From positions 26,346,562 to 26,410,561 of the forward strand of contig NC_135556.1 in the NCBI RefSeq assembly GCF_964340395.1: a stretch of 64,000 nt of DNA, in the 5' to 3' direction. Source of the DNA: Glandiceps talaboti. Taxonomy: Eukaryota > Hemichordata > Enteropneusta > Spengelidae. The position numbers were made by a program, and so were the translations under genes. The notes beneath the pieces are model-generated. The model was not told where the DNA came from. It did no database searches and worked only from the letters and a program-made list of their open reading frames with translations. Below are positions 1-14,754 of the stretch, one piece after another (position 1 is the stretch's first letter; each line of letters begins with the position of its first letter).

Positions 1-1140
1 TTAGAAATCTGATAACAGGGAAATACTGGGATACAATTTCACTTAATTGTGAGTTGAAATACAAGGAGGTAGGCAAAATTGTGATAACTAAAGTCCTAAT
101 TGAATTGTGTGCAACTTGTGAGGGGATGAGAGTCAAGTTACTTGCTCTGTTTGCCTTCAAAATCATTTGTTTGTTTATTTCTCACCTATAAGAACTACTA
201 CCATTGTGAACAGTGTAATGATTGTAAAGGAATGAGGTATAGCTTACCCACTCCTTTTGCCTTCAAAATTATTTGTTTGTTTATATCTCACCTGGATTAT
301 TGAACTTGTGGAGGGATGCAACTCAGTCAGTTATTTGTTTATTTTAATTGTGGGAGTTGTGATGACATGAGGTCATCACAGACTACTTGTATATTGATAT
401 GTCATCTACCAGAGTATTATTACACTTATCAATGTTATACACCATATATTTGTAACTTGGTGAGGGATAAGGCTTCGATATGGACAACCTACTCTACATG
501 TATATGCCCATAAAAATACTTTATTTGTATATTTATTTCTCACCTGAATTGTGAAACTAGTGAAAAGAGGAGGCTCCGAGACAACAGTTCCTATCGTTTG
601 TTCACCAAATTACTTTTCTTTCTTTCTCACCTACAAGAGTGACTACTACTACAATTGTGAATGTTCTTTGTACATTTAAACTTGGTGAGGGGATGTGGCT
701 TGGACCCTAGGTTTGGATTATTACTCGTCTAAGCTAATAGCAACTATCTAATACCACAATGAATAATTCAACGTTGCCTGAAGATGAGGCTCACATTACC
801 TGCTCTGTTTGCTTTCAAAATCATTGTTTACTTATTTCTTCTCATGAGATATATTGAAGCAATAATATAGATCATGAGATATATTGAAGCAATAATATAG
901 ATCATGAAATTCACTATTTGCTTTGAAATTAAAGAGACAGGTAGAACAAACATATCAGTATATGCATGATGGTAACTAAATAACATTATATTTTCAGAAC
1001 AAGGTAGAACCAGCACTTATTTTTACATTTTACTACAGATATATTTAATTTCAAATTCTACCCACTCATTATTTCTCACCTCACACTTTGTTTTACTAAG
1101 AAAAGGCTCACTGTTTCTACTCTGTTTTTATTCACTATTG
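1..1140. repeat. Degenerate tandem array, unit about 100-130 bp
   Basis: A diverged phrase recurs at irregular spacing: a T-rich block (TTCAAAATCATTTG, GTTTATTTCTCACCT) followed by ACTAC/ATTGTGAA and a GAGGGGATG-like block. It is seen near 150, 255, 510, 600, 810 and 1050. No reading frame is conserved between units. Divergence is high, so this is an old array. It runs off the left edge, so its full size is unknown. Confidence 0.6.
841..900. repeat. Perfect 30 bp direct duplication
   Basis: Two adjacent 30 bp units, each containing CATGAGATATATTGAAGC then AATAATATAG, sit inside the older degenerate array. They are identical apart from the first base, so this is a recent slippage event. A third unit starts at 901 and diverges after a few bases. 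Confidence 0.9.
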
Positions 1141-1796
1141 CTTTGACAACATTGCAGTGTGTGAAATAAACATGTTTAGTTTTTATTTTAATCATTATGC
1201 TTTGAGAATACTGCAATTTATAACATAGCAGGACAAAAGTTTACAAAATCGTTGCGTTGTGGTTTGGTCAAGGCCTCTTTGTACGTCTTGCACTGCATTT
1301 GAATACTTGAGAACCACAGAAAATAAGCCTACTAGATAATCCACCTTCCTGCATTTATACTTCAGTTTACGCAGTGTGGAACACTAAAATATTGATGTTC
1401 TGTGTAAGCACAAAGGCTTGGTTGAACAGTTGCTGATATGCTTGGGGAAATTCACACCTTCCTAGGATGTGACAGTTTAGAAATTTTAATTTTAAATGCT
1501 GTTAAATTATTTCAGGTACAGATTAAAATTTAATGTCGTATTAAACAGACCCAGTGGACTGGAAAGGTGAGGTATGATGAATCTTGACGAAATATACAAA
1601 ATTTTATCACCGTTGGAAACAAAGAAAGACAAAGAAACTGACCTTTGTTGTAAATCAGTCGGTTTGCTTGTGTTTATTTCTTGTATAGATGAAATAAAGT
1701 GATAAATTAACTTCATTATTCATGTCAATGATTATGAATTAGATTACTTTTATTTGTAAATGTCATACGAGAAACAAAATTTGATATAAAATAAAA
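1141..1796. other. Non-coding, no recognised feature
   Basis: AT-rich sequence with short scattered open frames only. No domain, splice-bounded exon or repeat could be recognised. It forms the left flank of the transposable element that starts at 1797. Confidence 0.5.
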
Positions 1797-1942
1797 TACC
1801 GCCAATGGCGTTGTAGCACAACTGTAGTTTTTAAAAATGTTTATACATATGCTAGTCTATGCTAACAATAGGTGTTTATTTGCTGAATAACTATCCAGTT
1901 GCCTATCCAACCATGTTGCTATCTTTACGATAAATGCTATCA

Positions 1943-2620
1943 TTTGGCTGTTGCTATGGGCGTGGTCATGTTGTTAGATATATTTGCATACATTTGTGTA
2001 TGTTTTTGTTCACTTGTGTATGAATTCCTGATATTGTCTTCGCAATATACGTGATCATTTGGCTGTTGCTATGGGTGTGGTCTTGTTGCTAGGAAAATTT
2101 ACATACATTTTTTGAATGTTTATTCAATTGTCTATTAAACCCTGTTGTTATCTTTGTGAAATACACCACTGTTTGGCTGTTGCTATGGGCGTGGTCATGG
2201 TTACTAGGGTATTTGCATACATTTTTTAAATGTTAATTCATCTGTCTTTCTATTCCTGTTGTTATCTTTGCAATATACGTGATTATTTGGCTGTTGTTAT
2301 GGGCGTGGTCTTGTTGCTATGCAAATTTACATACATTTTTTGGATGTTTATTCAATTATCTATTAAACCCTGTTGTTATCTTTGTGAAATACACCACCGT
2401 TTGGCTGTTGCTATGGGCGTGGTCATGGTTGCCAGGGTATTTGCATACATTTTTTGAATGTTTACTCGCTTACCAGATGATGTTGTTATTTGACCAAAAT
2501 ATACTGCCATTTGGTTGTTGCTAAGGGCGTGGTCATGGTCGCTAGGGCCAATTTTGTCAAAATGTTTTTAAGAAAATCTGCAGAATAACAGTTTCAGAAA
2601 CATCTCGCCAAGTTTCAGAC
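1943..2620 (+). repeat. Internal ~114 bp tandem monomers (6 units)
   Basis: The phrase TTTGGCTGTTGCTATGGGCG recurs at 1943, 2058, 2172, 2286, 2400 and 2510 (spacings 115, 114, 114, 114, 110). Each is followed by TGGTC, a short T-rich stretch and ACATACATTTTTTGAATG. The last unit is the most diverged (TTGGTTGTTGCTAAGG). The monomers belong to the element, because copy 2 carries the same repeat with five units. Confidence 0.85.
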
Positions 2621-3094
2621 TAATTGACCAAGTACTTTTTGAGATATAAGTTTTTGACCAAAAATGAACATTTTTACACCTAATTTGCATATCACTCATG
2701 GAATCATGGTAAGCTTAATATTTCTTCGTCCATACATCCCTAGATACATTCCCATTAAATTTCAGCCCAATCTGCTCAGTAGTTTTAGAATTATAGATTT
2801 TTAACCAAAAAGAGACATTTTTAGCCCTAATTTGCATATCACTGATGGAATCATCCCGTCATGAACAAATCTTACTTTACACCACCTTAAGAATGTTCCC
2901 ACCAAATTTCGCACCAATCTGCCCAGTAGTTTCTGAGTTTAAGCTTTTTGACCAAAAATCACATTTTTTTACCCAAATCACACACCTGTGATGCGATCAT
3001 TTTGATTTGAACAATTTCCCAACTAGACACCCAAAGTAATGGACCCACCAAATATTGTGGCAATCGGTTCAGCGGTTTTTGACTTTAAGTTGTT

Positions 3095-3111
3095 TACACA
3101 CACACACACAT

Positions 3112-3156
<45 letters not shown>

Positions 3157-3166
3157 GACAGACGCC
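3095..3166 (+). repeat. (CA)n then (CAGA)n inside element copy 1
   Basis: CA dinucleotides with one TC interruption run to about 3151, followed by CAGACAGACAGACG. The same tract occurs at the same place in copy 2 but is much shorter (about 24688-24715). It is therefore part of the element and has changed in length since the copies diverged. Confidence 0.95.
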
Positions 3167-3209
3167 GGGCGATCCCTATAGCACTACTGAACAAGTTCAG
3201 TTGTGCTAA

Positions 3210-3590
3210 AAATCAAAATTTAATATCTACCCCAAACAATAATAATATTTATGACTTAGATTAGTTCCATTCATAAGTTATGACAGCATCCTGAAAACTG
3301 AATTCTATACAAAAAAATCAAAATTTAATATCTAGCACAAATAATCAACAATGAATTGATGTGAGGTCAGAGTACGTTTCATTTTATGAATTTCATTCTG
3401 AAGTTCTTGAGAAAGAACTGAATTCTATAAAAATTTAATGTGTAGTGAAAAGAGGAAAAAATGATAACTTTACTGAAAATAAATTATCCACCCTTTTGTA
3501 ACTTGTAAGTTAACACATTTGTTTATTTATATATTGACATTTCCAATTTGAGTTTGAAACTGTCCTAAGTCTATCGAATAAATAAAATAT
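3210..3590. repeat. Diverged ~110 bp tandem duplication, then unique DNA
   Basis: The blocks AATCAAAATTTAATATCTA and CTGAATTCTAT recur at about 3211, 3297-3330 and 3418-3440, giving two to three diverged units of roughly 110 bp. No coding potential is seen. The 3' end of element copy 1 abuts the first unit. Confidence 0.5.
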
Positions 3591-3597
3591 TTGTGAA

Positions 3598-3675
3598 ACA
3601 CAGGCACAAAGACACATACAAACATACATATAGTTACATACATACATACATACATATACACATATACACATACAG

Positions 3676-3706
<31 letters not shown>

Positions 3707-3713
3707 CATACAT

Positions 3714-3748
<35 letters not shown>

Positions 3749-3798
3749 TACCGTACATGCATGGATGCACGAATGCACATAAGCAGACACAAAGACAT

Positions 3799-3848
<50 letters not shown>

Positions 3849-3864
3849 ACAGACACACAGACAA
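3598..3864 (+). repeat. Compound (CATA)n / (CA)n microsatellite
   Basis: CATA tetranucleotides (about 3622-3730) lead into CA runs (3731-3750 and 3797-3863), separated by a short GC-richer spacer. Overlapping open frames on both strands translate only to low-complexity peptides and are not genes. Confidence 0.95.
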
Positions 3865-4292
3865 TTAAACACGTAGTATGAAAGGTTGTACAGCAATAGC
3901 AGTCTTTAAATATCTTCTAGAAAGATTCACCATAATACGTAATAATAGTAAGACCTAATACTATATAAACTCCCTCTTGTGGGAAAACAGCATCACAAGT
4001 TTTTCCAACAATCTTTTACATTAGATTGGAAACAACATCTCATCCTCAGAGTCTCCTCTTTCACATTTTGATGTCATATTTCATTTTTCATACAAGCTTT
4101 GTTGGTAATTTGATACATTTGATGAGACATATTGCATCTACTTAGAAGTTTGCCGAAGGAAAAGATTATCAAAACCCAAATCCATACCAGCCTGACTAGT
4201 AGTATAATCAGAGTTTGTATTATCATGAAGTCCATTATCAATATGTCTGCTGCGAGGCTGTCTCTTTAGGAACATCTTTGACCCATCACAAT
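3865..4292. other. Non-coding, no recognised feature
   Basis: Unique-looking AT-rich sequence between a microsatellite and the 35 bp minisatellite. No exon, RNA gene or transposon end could be recognised. Confidence 0.5.
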
Positions 4293-7196
4293 ATTAGTGT
4301 ATGCCAAAATTGTCAGTTTGCAGGTTAGCTCCACGCAAGCATCTGTCAATACGTCTGTATACAGACTAGCTCTATGCCAATATTAGTATCTGCATACAGA
4401 CTAGCTTCATGCCAATATTTGTGTCTGTGTACAGACTAGCTCTATGCCAATATTAGTATCTGTATACAGACTAGCTCTATGCCAATATTAGTGTCTGCAT
4501 ACAGGCTAGCTCTATGCCAATATTAGTGTCTCTGTATAGGCTCGCTCTATGCCAATATTAGTGTCTGTATACAGACTAGATCTATGCCAATATTAGTATC
4601 TGCATACAGACTAGCTCTATGCCAATATTAGTGTCTGCATACAGGCTAGCTCTATGCCAATATTAGTGTCTCTGTACAGGCTAGCTCTATGCCAATATTA
4701 GTGTCTGTATACAGACTAGCTCTATGCCAATATTAGTGTCTGTATACAGACTAGCTCTATGCCAATATTAGTGTCTGCATACAGACTAGCTCTATGCCAA
4801 TATTTGTGTCTGTATACAGACTAGCTCTATGCCAATATTAGTGTCTGCATACAGACTAGCTCTATGCCAATATTAGTGTCTGTATACAGACTAGCTCTAT
4901 GCCAATATTAGTGTCTGTATACAGACTAGCTCTATGCCAATATTAGTGTCTGTATACAGACTAGCTCTATGCCAATATTAGTGTCTGCATACAGGGTAGC
5001 TCTATGTCAATATTAGTGTCTGTATACAGACTAGCTCTATGTCAATATTAGTGTCTGCATACAGACTAGCTCTATGCCAATATTAGTGTCTGCATACAGA
5101 CTAGCTCTATGTCAATATTAGTGTCTGCATACAGACTAGCTCTATGTCAATATTAGTGTCTGCATACAGACTAGCTCTATGCCAATATTAGTGTCTGCAT
5201 ACAGACTAGCTCTATGCCAATATTAGTGTCTATATACAGACTAGCTCTATGCCAATATTAGTGTCTGTATACAGACTAGCTCTATGCCAATATTTGTGTC
5301 TGTATACAGACTAGCTCTATGCCAATATTAGTATCTGTATACAGACTAGCTCTATGCCAATATTAGTGTCTCTGTATAGGCTCGCTCTATGCCAATATTA
5401 GTGTCTGTATACAGACTAGCTCTATGCCAATATTAGTATCTGTATACAGACTAGCTCTATGTCAATATTAGTGTCTGTATACAGACTAGCTCTATGCCAA
5501 TATTAGTGTCTGTATACAGACTAGCTCTATGCCAATATTAGTGTCTGTATACAGACTAGATCTATGCCAATATTAGTATCTGCATACAGACTAGCTCTAT
5601 GCCAATATTAGTGTCTGCATACAGGCTAGCTCTATGCCAATATTAGTGTCTCTGTACAGGCTAGCTCTATGCCAATATTAGTATCTGTATACAGACTAGC
5701 TCTATGCCAATATTAGTGTCTGTATACAGACTAGCTCTATGCCAATATTAGTGTCTGCATACAGACTAGCTCTATGCTAATATTTGTGTCTGTATACAGA
5801 CTAGCTCTATGCCAATATTAGTGTCTGCATACAGACTAGCTCTATGCCAATATTAGTGTCTGTATACAGACTAGCTCTATGCCAATATTAGTGTCTGTAT
5901 ACAGACTAGCTCTATGCCAATATTAGTGTCTGTATACAGACTAGCTCTATGCCAATATTAGTGTCTGTATACAGACTAGCTCTATGCCAATATTAGTGTC
6001 TGTATACAGGCTAGCTCTATGCCAATATTAGTGTCTGTATACAGACTAGCTCTATGCCAATATTAGTGTCTGTGTACAGGCTAGCTCTATGCCAATATTA
6101 GTGTCTGTATACAGACTAGCTCTATGCCAATATTAGTGTCTGTATACAGACTAGCTCTATGCCAATATTAGTGTCTGTGTACAGGCTAGCTCTATGCCAA
6201 TATTAGTGTCTGCATACAGACTAGCTCTATGCCAATATTAGTGTCTGTATACAGACTAGCTCTATGCCAATATTAGTGTCTGTATACAGACTAGCTCTAT
6301 GTCAATATTAGTGTCTGTATACAGACTAGCTCTATGCCAATATTAGTGTCTGTATACAGACTAGCTCTATGTCAATATTAGTGTCTGTATACAGGGTAGC
6401 TCTATGTCAATATTAGTGTCTGTATACAGACTAGCTCTATGCCAATATTAGTGTCTGTATACAGACTAGCTCTATGCCAATATTTGTGTCTGTATACAGA
6501 CTAGCTCTATGCCAATATTAGTGTCTGTATACAGACTAGCTCTATGCCAATATTAGTGTCTGTATACAGACTAGCTCTATGCCAATATTAGTGTCTGTAT
6601 ACAGACTAGCTCTATGCCAATATTAGTGTCTGTATACAGACTAGCTCTATGCCAATATTAGTGTCTGTGTACAGACTAGCTCTATGCCAATATTAGTGTC
6701 TGTATACAGGGTAGCTCTATGCCAATATTAGTGTCTGCATACAGACTAGCTCTATGCCAATATTAGTGTCTGTATACAGACTAGCTCTATGCCAATATTA
6801 GTGTCTGTATACAGACTAGCTCTATGCCAATATTAGTGTCTATATACAGACTAGCTCTATGCCAATATTAGTGTCTGTATACAGACTAGCTCTATGCCAA
6901 TATTAGTGTCTGTGTACAGACTAGCTCTATGCCAATATTAGTATCTATATACAGGCTAGCTCTATGCCAATATTAGTGTCTGTATACAGACTAGCTCTAT
7001 GCCAATATTAGTGTCTGCATACAGACTAGCTCTATGCCAATATTAGTGTCTGTATACAGACAAGCTCTATGCCAATATTAGTGTCTGCATACAGGCTAGC
7101 TCTATGCCAATATTAGTGTCTGTATACAGACAAGCTCTATGCCAATATTAGTGTCTGCATACAGGCTAGCTCTATGCCAATATTAGTGTCTGTATT
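4293..7196. repeat. 35 bp minisatellite, about 81 units
   Basis: The unit reads AGCTCTATGCCAATATTAG followed by TGTCTGTATACAGACT. It repeats every 35 bp from about 4353 to 7195, with a degenerate leading unit from about 4293. Each unit contains the perfect 14 bp palindrome GTCTGTATACAGAC and a CCAAT motif. Common variants are GCATACAG, GTGTACAGG, ATGTCAATATT, ATTTGTGTC and CTCTGTATAGGCTCG. The period is not a multiple of three and no frame stays open, so it is not coding. The unit is well conserved throughout, with clusters of shared variants that indicate block duplications. Confidence 0.98.
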
Positions 7197-8275
7197 ATTA
7201 TATATATATTCATATATACACCTTTTTTTTCATTTTTTCTTACGGAGAAAAACTGGACACCTGTTTTAAGTTGTACATTGATGTATATGTCTCAATAAAA
7301 TATTGTAAATATTTTTTTTTAATGTGAGCTGAATAAAGAGAAGAGATTAGTCTACTTGTTAATCATCAGCTGGCAGATCTGACAAAGTCCAATTCAATAT
7401 ACCCATCAAATTTAAAACACTACTTTGTAGCATTACAACTGTCAATCATCCCTTTACATTTGACCAATGACCAGACAAAATGAGTAATGTAAAATTGATC
7501 AGGTAATTAGCACACAGCAGAGTGAGTCAAATAATTTCATCATTCGGTTAATTCACGGCTGTTGGTCACTTTTTATGAACTCCAGAGTGTTAACATCTCT
7601 ACTCAGTCTATTTATTGCTTCAACACGCTTTCTTGGCAGCAACCATTAGTAATATTCATTCAACTATTAATTAGGCTAGGAGCCATCATTCCATACCAGT
7701 ATATATGCTTGACTTTTGCGTTGCATGGTTGTAAAAAGCTCCTGGGACACTCCAATTCCTGTTCAATGGATTCCGAGATGATAATAATGACATTCTGAAT
7801 TCTTTGAATCTAAAGCTCTCTAATCTTTCCTTTTTGGAGAATGAAAATGAGATACAATTACTGAGTTGTAACAGGTCTCCACTGAATTCTGAGCTCTTGT
7901 AATTTTAATAGATCAATTTCCTAACTTATTCATTGCCATTAGCATCTTTCTACTCTTACAGAAACACATTTGTATCGTGTTTTGACCTTTTTTCACAAAA
8001 TGGACTTTCATTGTTGCTGAATAGTGGGAGTCTACTTTCATCTTGTACATGCAATCTCTTCATTAAATGTAAATAAGTCAGTGTTGTGGATTGATGTCAA
8101 CTTTTGTACTAAACACAAACTTGAAAACTGTTACCTGAAATTATTCAGCTGCAAAATTCAGTCCATCTAGAAGAAGAAGTGTGTAGTCAAAAAGTCCAGG
8201 TATCAAGTTGTGTCTGGAACAAAAGTTGATTTTGATAGAAATAGAATTTTTATAGAAAATTAACTTTCATTTGAA
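7197..8275. other. Non-coding; AATAAA-containing tail next to the minisatellite
   Basis: TATATA-rich and T-rich sequence follows the minisatellite. CTCAATAAAATATTG near 7290 is followed by a T run, which could be a poly(A) signal of a decayed transcript or retroelement tail on the + strand. No open frame leads into it. The remainder to 8275 shows only short chance frames. Confidence 0.35.
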
Positions 8276-8436
8276 TCCAGTATTTTGTGAAGGACAGTGG
8301 GTACAAACTGATCATGAGTTAACTCAGATTCCAGTATTTTGTGAAGGACAGTGGGTACAAACTGATCATGAGTTAACTCAGATTCCAGTATTTTGTGAAG
8401 GACAGTGAGTACAAACTGATTAACTCAAAAAATGTT
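8276..8436. repeat. 54 bp tandem repeat, 3 units
   Basis: Units beginning TCCAGTATTTTGTGAAGGAC start at 8276, 8330 and 8384. The first two are identical over 54 bp. The third has one substitution and an internal deletion before TTAACTCA. Each unit contains TGATCATGAGTTAACTCA, two short near-palindromes. Recent slippage or unequal exchange is the simplest origin. Confidence 0.95.
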
Positions 8437-9149
8437 ATCGGTTCCCTAGCAAAATATGGTACAAGGTATATAGGATCTATTAACTTGAGTTTTACACACA
8501 CAAAAAACATTTCCAACCCAACTTCTCAAATCACAGTAAAAACACTATAACCTAGCTGGCACAGACTAAGATATACACATTTCTCCATTTGGCAAATAAA
8601 ACTGCAGTCTTAATTACAACAGAGAACAAAAGTAGCATTTATAATGTTTTTTTCCAAAGATTTTCAGAAGATCAGTGACTGCAATATCTAGCAAAATTGA
8701 CATATTGGATTCATCACAGACCCTCTATGCCTTCATCAATGATTTCAGTGGGAAATTCAAATTTGTGACGGACTTAAGCAGATTCTAACTTTTAACAACC
8801 CTCAACAAAAAAGTCTATTTGTTACCAAATTTCCAACATTTTCTCTGAAAACACATTGTAAATAGTTTACATGAATTCAGGACAATGAAAACATTGGAGG
8901 TATTCTCTTCTGTGGTAAACTCCAATGACATATGCACTATTCATATGTAAATGAACCTTATTCATATGTAAATGATTGTCATGGTTACATCTTGACATGG
9001 GATATGGTATGTTAAAACATACAAATTACACACTAACAATAAAGTAAGGTCAAAAGATATAGATTCAAAGTACAAGTTGAAGATATGGTGAAAACATGGT
9101 ATTGAAAATAAAATTTCCATATCCTGGATTGAAGAAAGTGTTTACTACC
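8437..9149. other. Non-coding with a duplicated octamer-like motif
   Basis: Mostly featureless AT-rich DNA. At about 8939-8973 the phrase ATTCATATGTAAATGA occurs twice, 19-20 bp apart, each with an ATGTAAAT element resembling a POU/octamer site. No exon is recognised. Confidence 0.4.
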
Positions 9150-9310
9150 GTGCAACTACACGTACCAAAATATATTTGTGTGTCTGCTGGAATATTCAAA
9201 ATGGTGCAACTATACACATACCAAAATATATTTTTGTGTCTGGTGGAATATTCAAAATGGTGCAACTATACACATACCAAAATATATTTTTGTGTCTGCT
9301 GGAATATACA
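9150..9310. repeat. 56 bp tandem repeat, 3 units
   Basis: CCAAAATATATTT recurs at 9165, 9221 and 9277, each followed by GTGTCTGSTGGAATAT and ATGGTGCAACTA. The period is 56 bp, so reading frames shift between units. The open frames here on both strands (about 9096-9422) are best read as repeat artefacts. Confidence 0.93.
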
Positions 9311-9534
9311 CACATACAAAAACTTTCCTGAAAAGTGTATAGACATTAGAATTTTACACAAAAACAAAATCCAAACTCTTTCCCATCCCATGAAAATGTT
9401 ATCAAAGAAGATACAATGTTGAATATTTTGTTTGGATGAATAATCTAAGTTGAATCTTTATTATGTACTAGTCTAGGTTGACATATAGATACACATATTA
9501 AAGCTTGCAAACTAACTATAGATGTCGATTCACC

Positions 9535-9584
9535 CTTTCATCCATCCATCCATCCATCCATCCATCTATCCTATCCATCCATGC
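9535..9584. repeat. (CATC)n microsatellite
   Basis: A run of CATC tetranucleotides with a few interruptions (CTATC, GCATGC at the right end). Low-complexity and non-coding. Confidence 0.95.
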
Positions 9585-11665
<2,081 letters not shown>

Positions 11666-12362
11666 GAAGCTAATCTTCTGCTTCATTATTATCATATTAA
11701 AGATTCCACAAATACTCGACCAGAGCTGATGCAATAATTCATTAATTTTGTTTTTATGTTTGCAATGATTATTCTTCAGTCTCTATAATGCCTAGTGTTA
11801 TTGCCCGGTTCTTCCATTGTAAATCAACAATACAATACAACCATGGGTTCCTAACCTATGGATGGCCCTTCATATTGGAATTTAATATAAATCTGAGCTG
11901 AGTAGTGAAGAGAATAGAAAAACTCATAAAAAGTGACTGTGTTTGATACAAGGTTATTCAAATACAAGAGACCCTTGCTATGCAAGTGCAATGAATCATC
12001 GTTTGCAAGTAGACCTACTTCCTATCCTGTCTTGCTTTTTATGCTATTTTGCTTCTAGCAGTTCTGGTTTCCCCCGGGCACACCAAAGAAATAGCCAAAT
12101 ATACATCATTTCTGTTATCGCAACACGAAACCCATTCACTTGCTGACATAAATTTCCACTAATTTTAACATCATCAATTTGAGTTTTATGAAGTACTAGT
12201 ATGAAATTAGGTTAACCTTGCCAACAATGGGTCTTGTGTTAATGTAACTGGCTAGATGAATGCAACAAAGCACCAGGGCTAAACACCTGAATGTGGCAAG
12301 GAAAACAGGTCTGAACAAAACAATCTCAACCTACAACTATGAACTAAAACCTTTGCATAAAT
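11666..12362. other. Non-coding spacer between GA and CT tracts
   Basis: Unique sequence with no recognised gene. A 67-codon + frame (11943-12146) has no family resemblance that I can see. Confidence 0.5.
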
Positions 12363-13344
<982 letters not shown>

Positions 13345-13890
13345 CCCTGTGACATGAAGTCAAGTTAGAACAGGTGCATTAAAAATGTACGACAATGATA
13401 TTACAATATCATCCTCACTAATGAAGACCCTTGAGTCAACCAGGTTGTCCCCTACAGTGTGCTCCCTCCACCCCTAAATAAAATGTTGCAGCCCCCTCCT
13501 CTCAATTTAAGTTAGAATAGGTTCTATGAAAACATGTAGAAATGTCATCATTACATCATTCTTACTAATGAAAACCCTTGAGCCAGCCAGGCTGTTCTCC
13601 TGACAGTTTGGCTCCTCCATCCCTCATCTAAATGCTGCAGCCCCCTCCTCCTCTGAATTTAAATTAGAACAGGTGCTATGGAAACATGAAAATATCATCA
13701 TTACATCATCCTCACTAATGAAGACCCCTGAGTCGGCCATGTTGTCCGTTTACATCATGGCCCTACCCACCTAACTGCAGCCCCCTCCCCTGAAGTCAAG
13801 TTAGAACAAGTGCAATGGAAACATATGATAATGCCATCATAATATGCTTTCTGCTAATGAAGGCCCTTGAGTCAGCCAGGTTGTTCCCTA
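13345..13890. repeat. Degenerate ~145 bp tandem array, 4 units
   Basis: The anchor AAGTTAGAACAGGTGC or close variants occurs at 13362, 13509, 13661 and 13798 (spacings 147, 152, 137). Each is followed by GGAAACATG, an ATCATCCTCACTAATGAAG block, CCCTTGAGTCAGCCAGG and a C-rich TGCAGCCCCCTCC segment. Divergence between units is about 10-20 percent by eye. No frame is shared among units. Confidence 0.9.
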
Positions 13891-14754
13891 TAGAAACACT
13901 GAAAGTGTGTTTACACATTGAAACCATAATGACAGATTTCAAGTAGTAAATGTACTCACTCTGGGGATTTCTATCAATAACTGTCAGTAATATGAATTGA
14001 CAAATTTGAAATTTACTTCTGGTCACATTATCAGCACTGCTGATCTTCCACAGCTAATGTTGATTCACATCGTGTGAAATATATCATTCTGAAAAAAATA
14101 GTTCTACAGCTCTATTTGTAATGTGTATGAAATCAGAATAGAACAGAAAGGTTTCATGGGTTTAATAATGGAGGATCATGAAATGGCTTACACACTGAAG
14201 AAAAAAAATACTAGAAAAATTTATCAGATCATTTTGATATATTCTACGTTCAATATTTCTAACTTACTGTCTGGTTTGAATTTTGTTGTGTTTCATGCTT
14301 ACAATATGATAAAAGACAGACTTCTGATGCAATCTGGCAGAAAAAAGAATCTGCCAAAGGGAAAAATACACTGTTCAGAACAGAACAACGTTCTGAATTT
14401 ATTGTCAACAATTCTGACGTGATTACTACACTAATCAATATTTTACTTTTCTCTTAAAATCTATTCAATTTATATTCTATGTATTTTAACTTGTTACTTG
14501 TATGCTTCATGTGCATGTTTTTGTTTTTTTTGTTCTTTAGACTTTTGACCATTATGTTAAATTCCAACCAAACATCTTGCAAACAGCACCTGAAGAATAA
14601 AACAAGATTCAAGCTGTATTTGTACCCATCTACGGCAGACATGATGTATAATGGAGAGATTATCACATCAGTTTTTATCCTCTGTTAGGCTTGTACTGGT
14701 ACTGGTACTTTTCTGTTGTGATAACTTTTCTCTTCCTCTCTTTCATATGTATAA
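13891..14754. other. Non-coding, no recognised feature
   Basis: AT-rich sequence. Open frames of 70-99 codons occur on both strands (for example 14123-14422 +) but are rich in Lys/Ile/Asn as expected from base composition, and no protein family could be recognised. Confidence 0.45.

Larger units (their letters stand above)
1797..3209 (+). mobile_element. Non-autonomous transposable element, copy 1
   Basis: This 1.41 kb stretch is nearly the same sequence as 23526-24761, which defines a dispersed family. It begins TACCGCCAATGGCG, followed by TAGCACAACTG at 1814-1824, and ends with the reverse complement CAGTTGTGCTA at 3198-3208. That gives an 11 bp inverted pair close to the ends. Inside, in order, are six ~114 bp tandem monomers (1943-2620), a non-repetitive body with two related TTTGCATATCACT blocks, a CA tract (3095-3151), a short CAGA tract, and a terminal hairpin (3179-3208). 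No transposase or reverse transcriptase frame is present, so it must move in trans or be dead. The class is unresolved: inverted ends suggest a DNA transposon, while the 3' hairpin followed by CTAA resembles a Helitron terminus. Confidence 0.75.

Noticed and set aside
3510-3896. Long open frames of Cys/Val/Tyr/Met or His/Thr repeats (also at 15.8, 39.8, 51.9, 55.7 and 56.5 kb)
   Set aside because: They are translations of di- and tetranucleotide repeats, open in several frames on both strands.
4293-7196. CRISPR-like regular array
   Set aside because: There are no unique spacers; the units are contiguous 35 bp repeats in a eukaryotic context.
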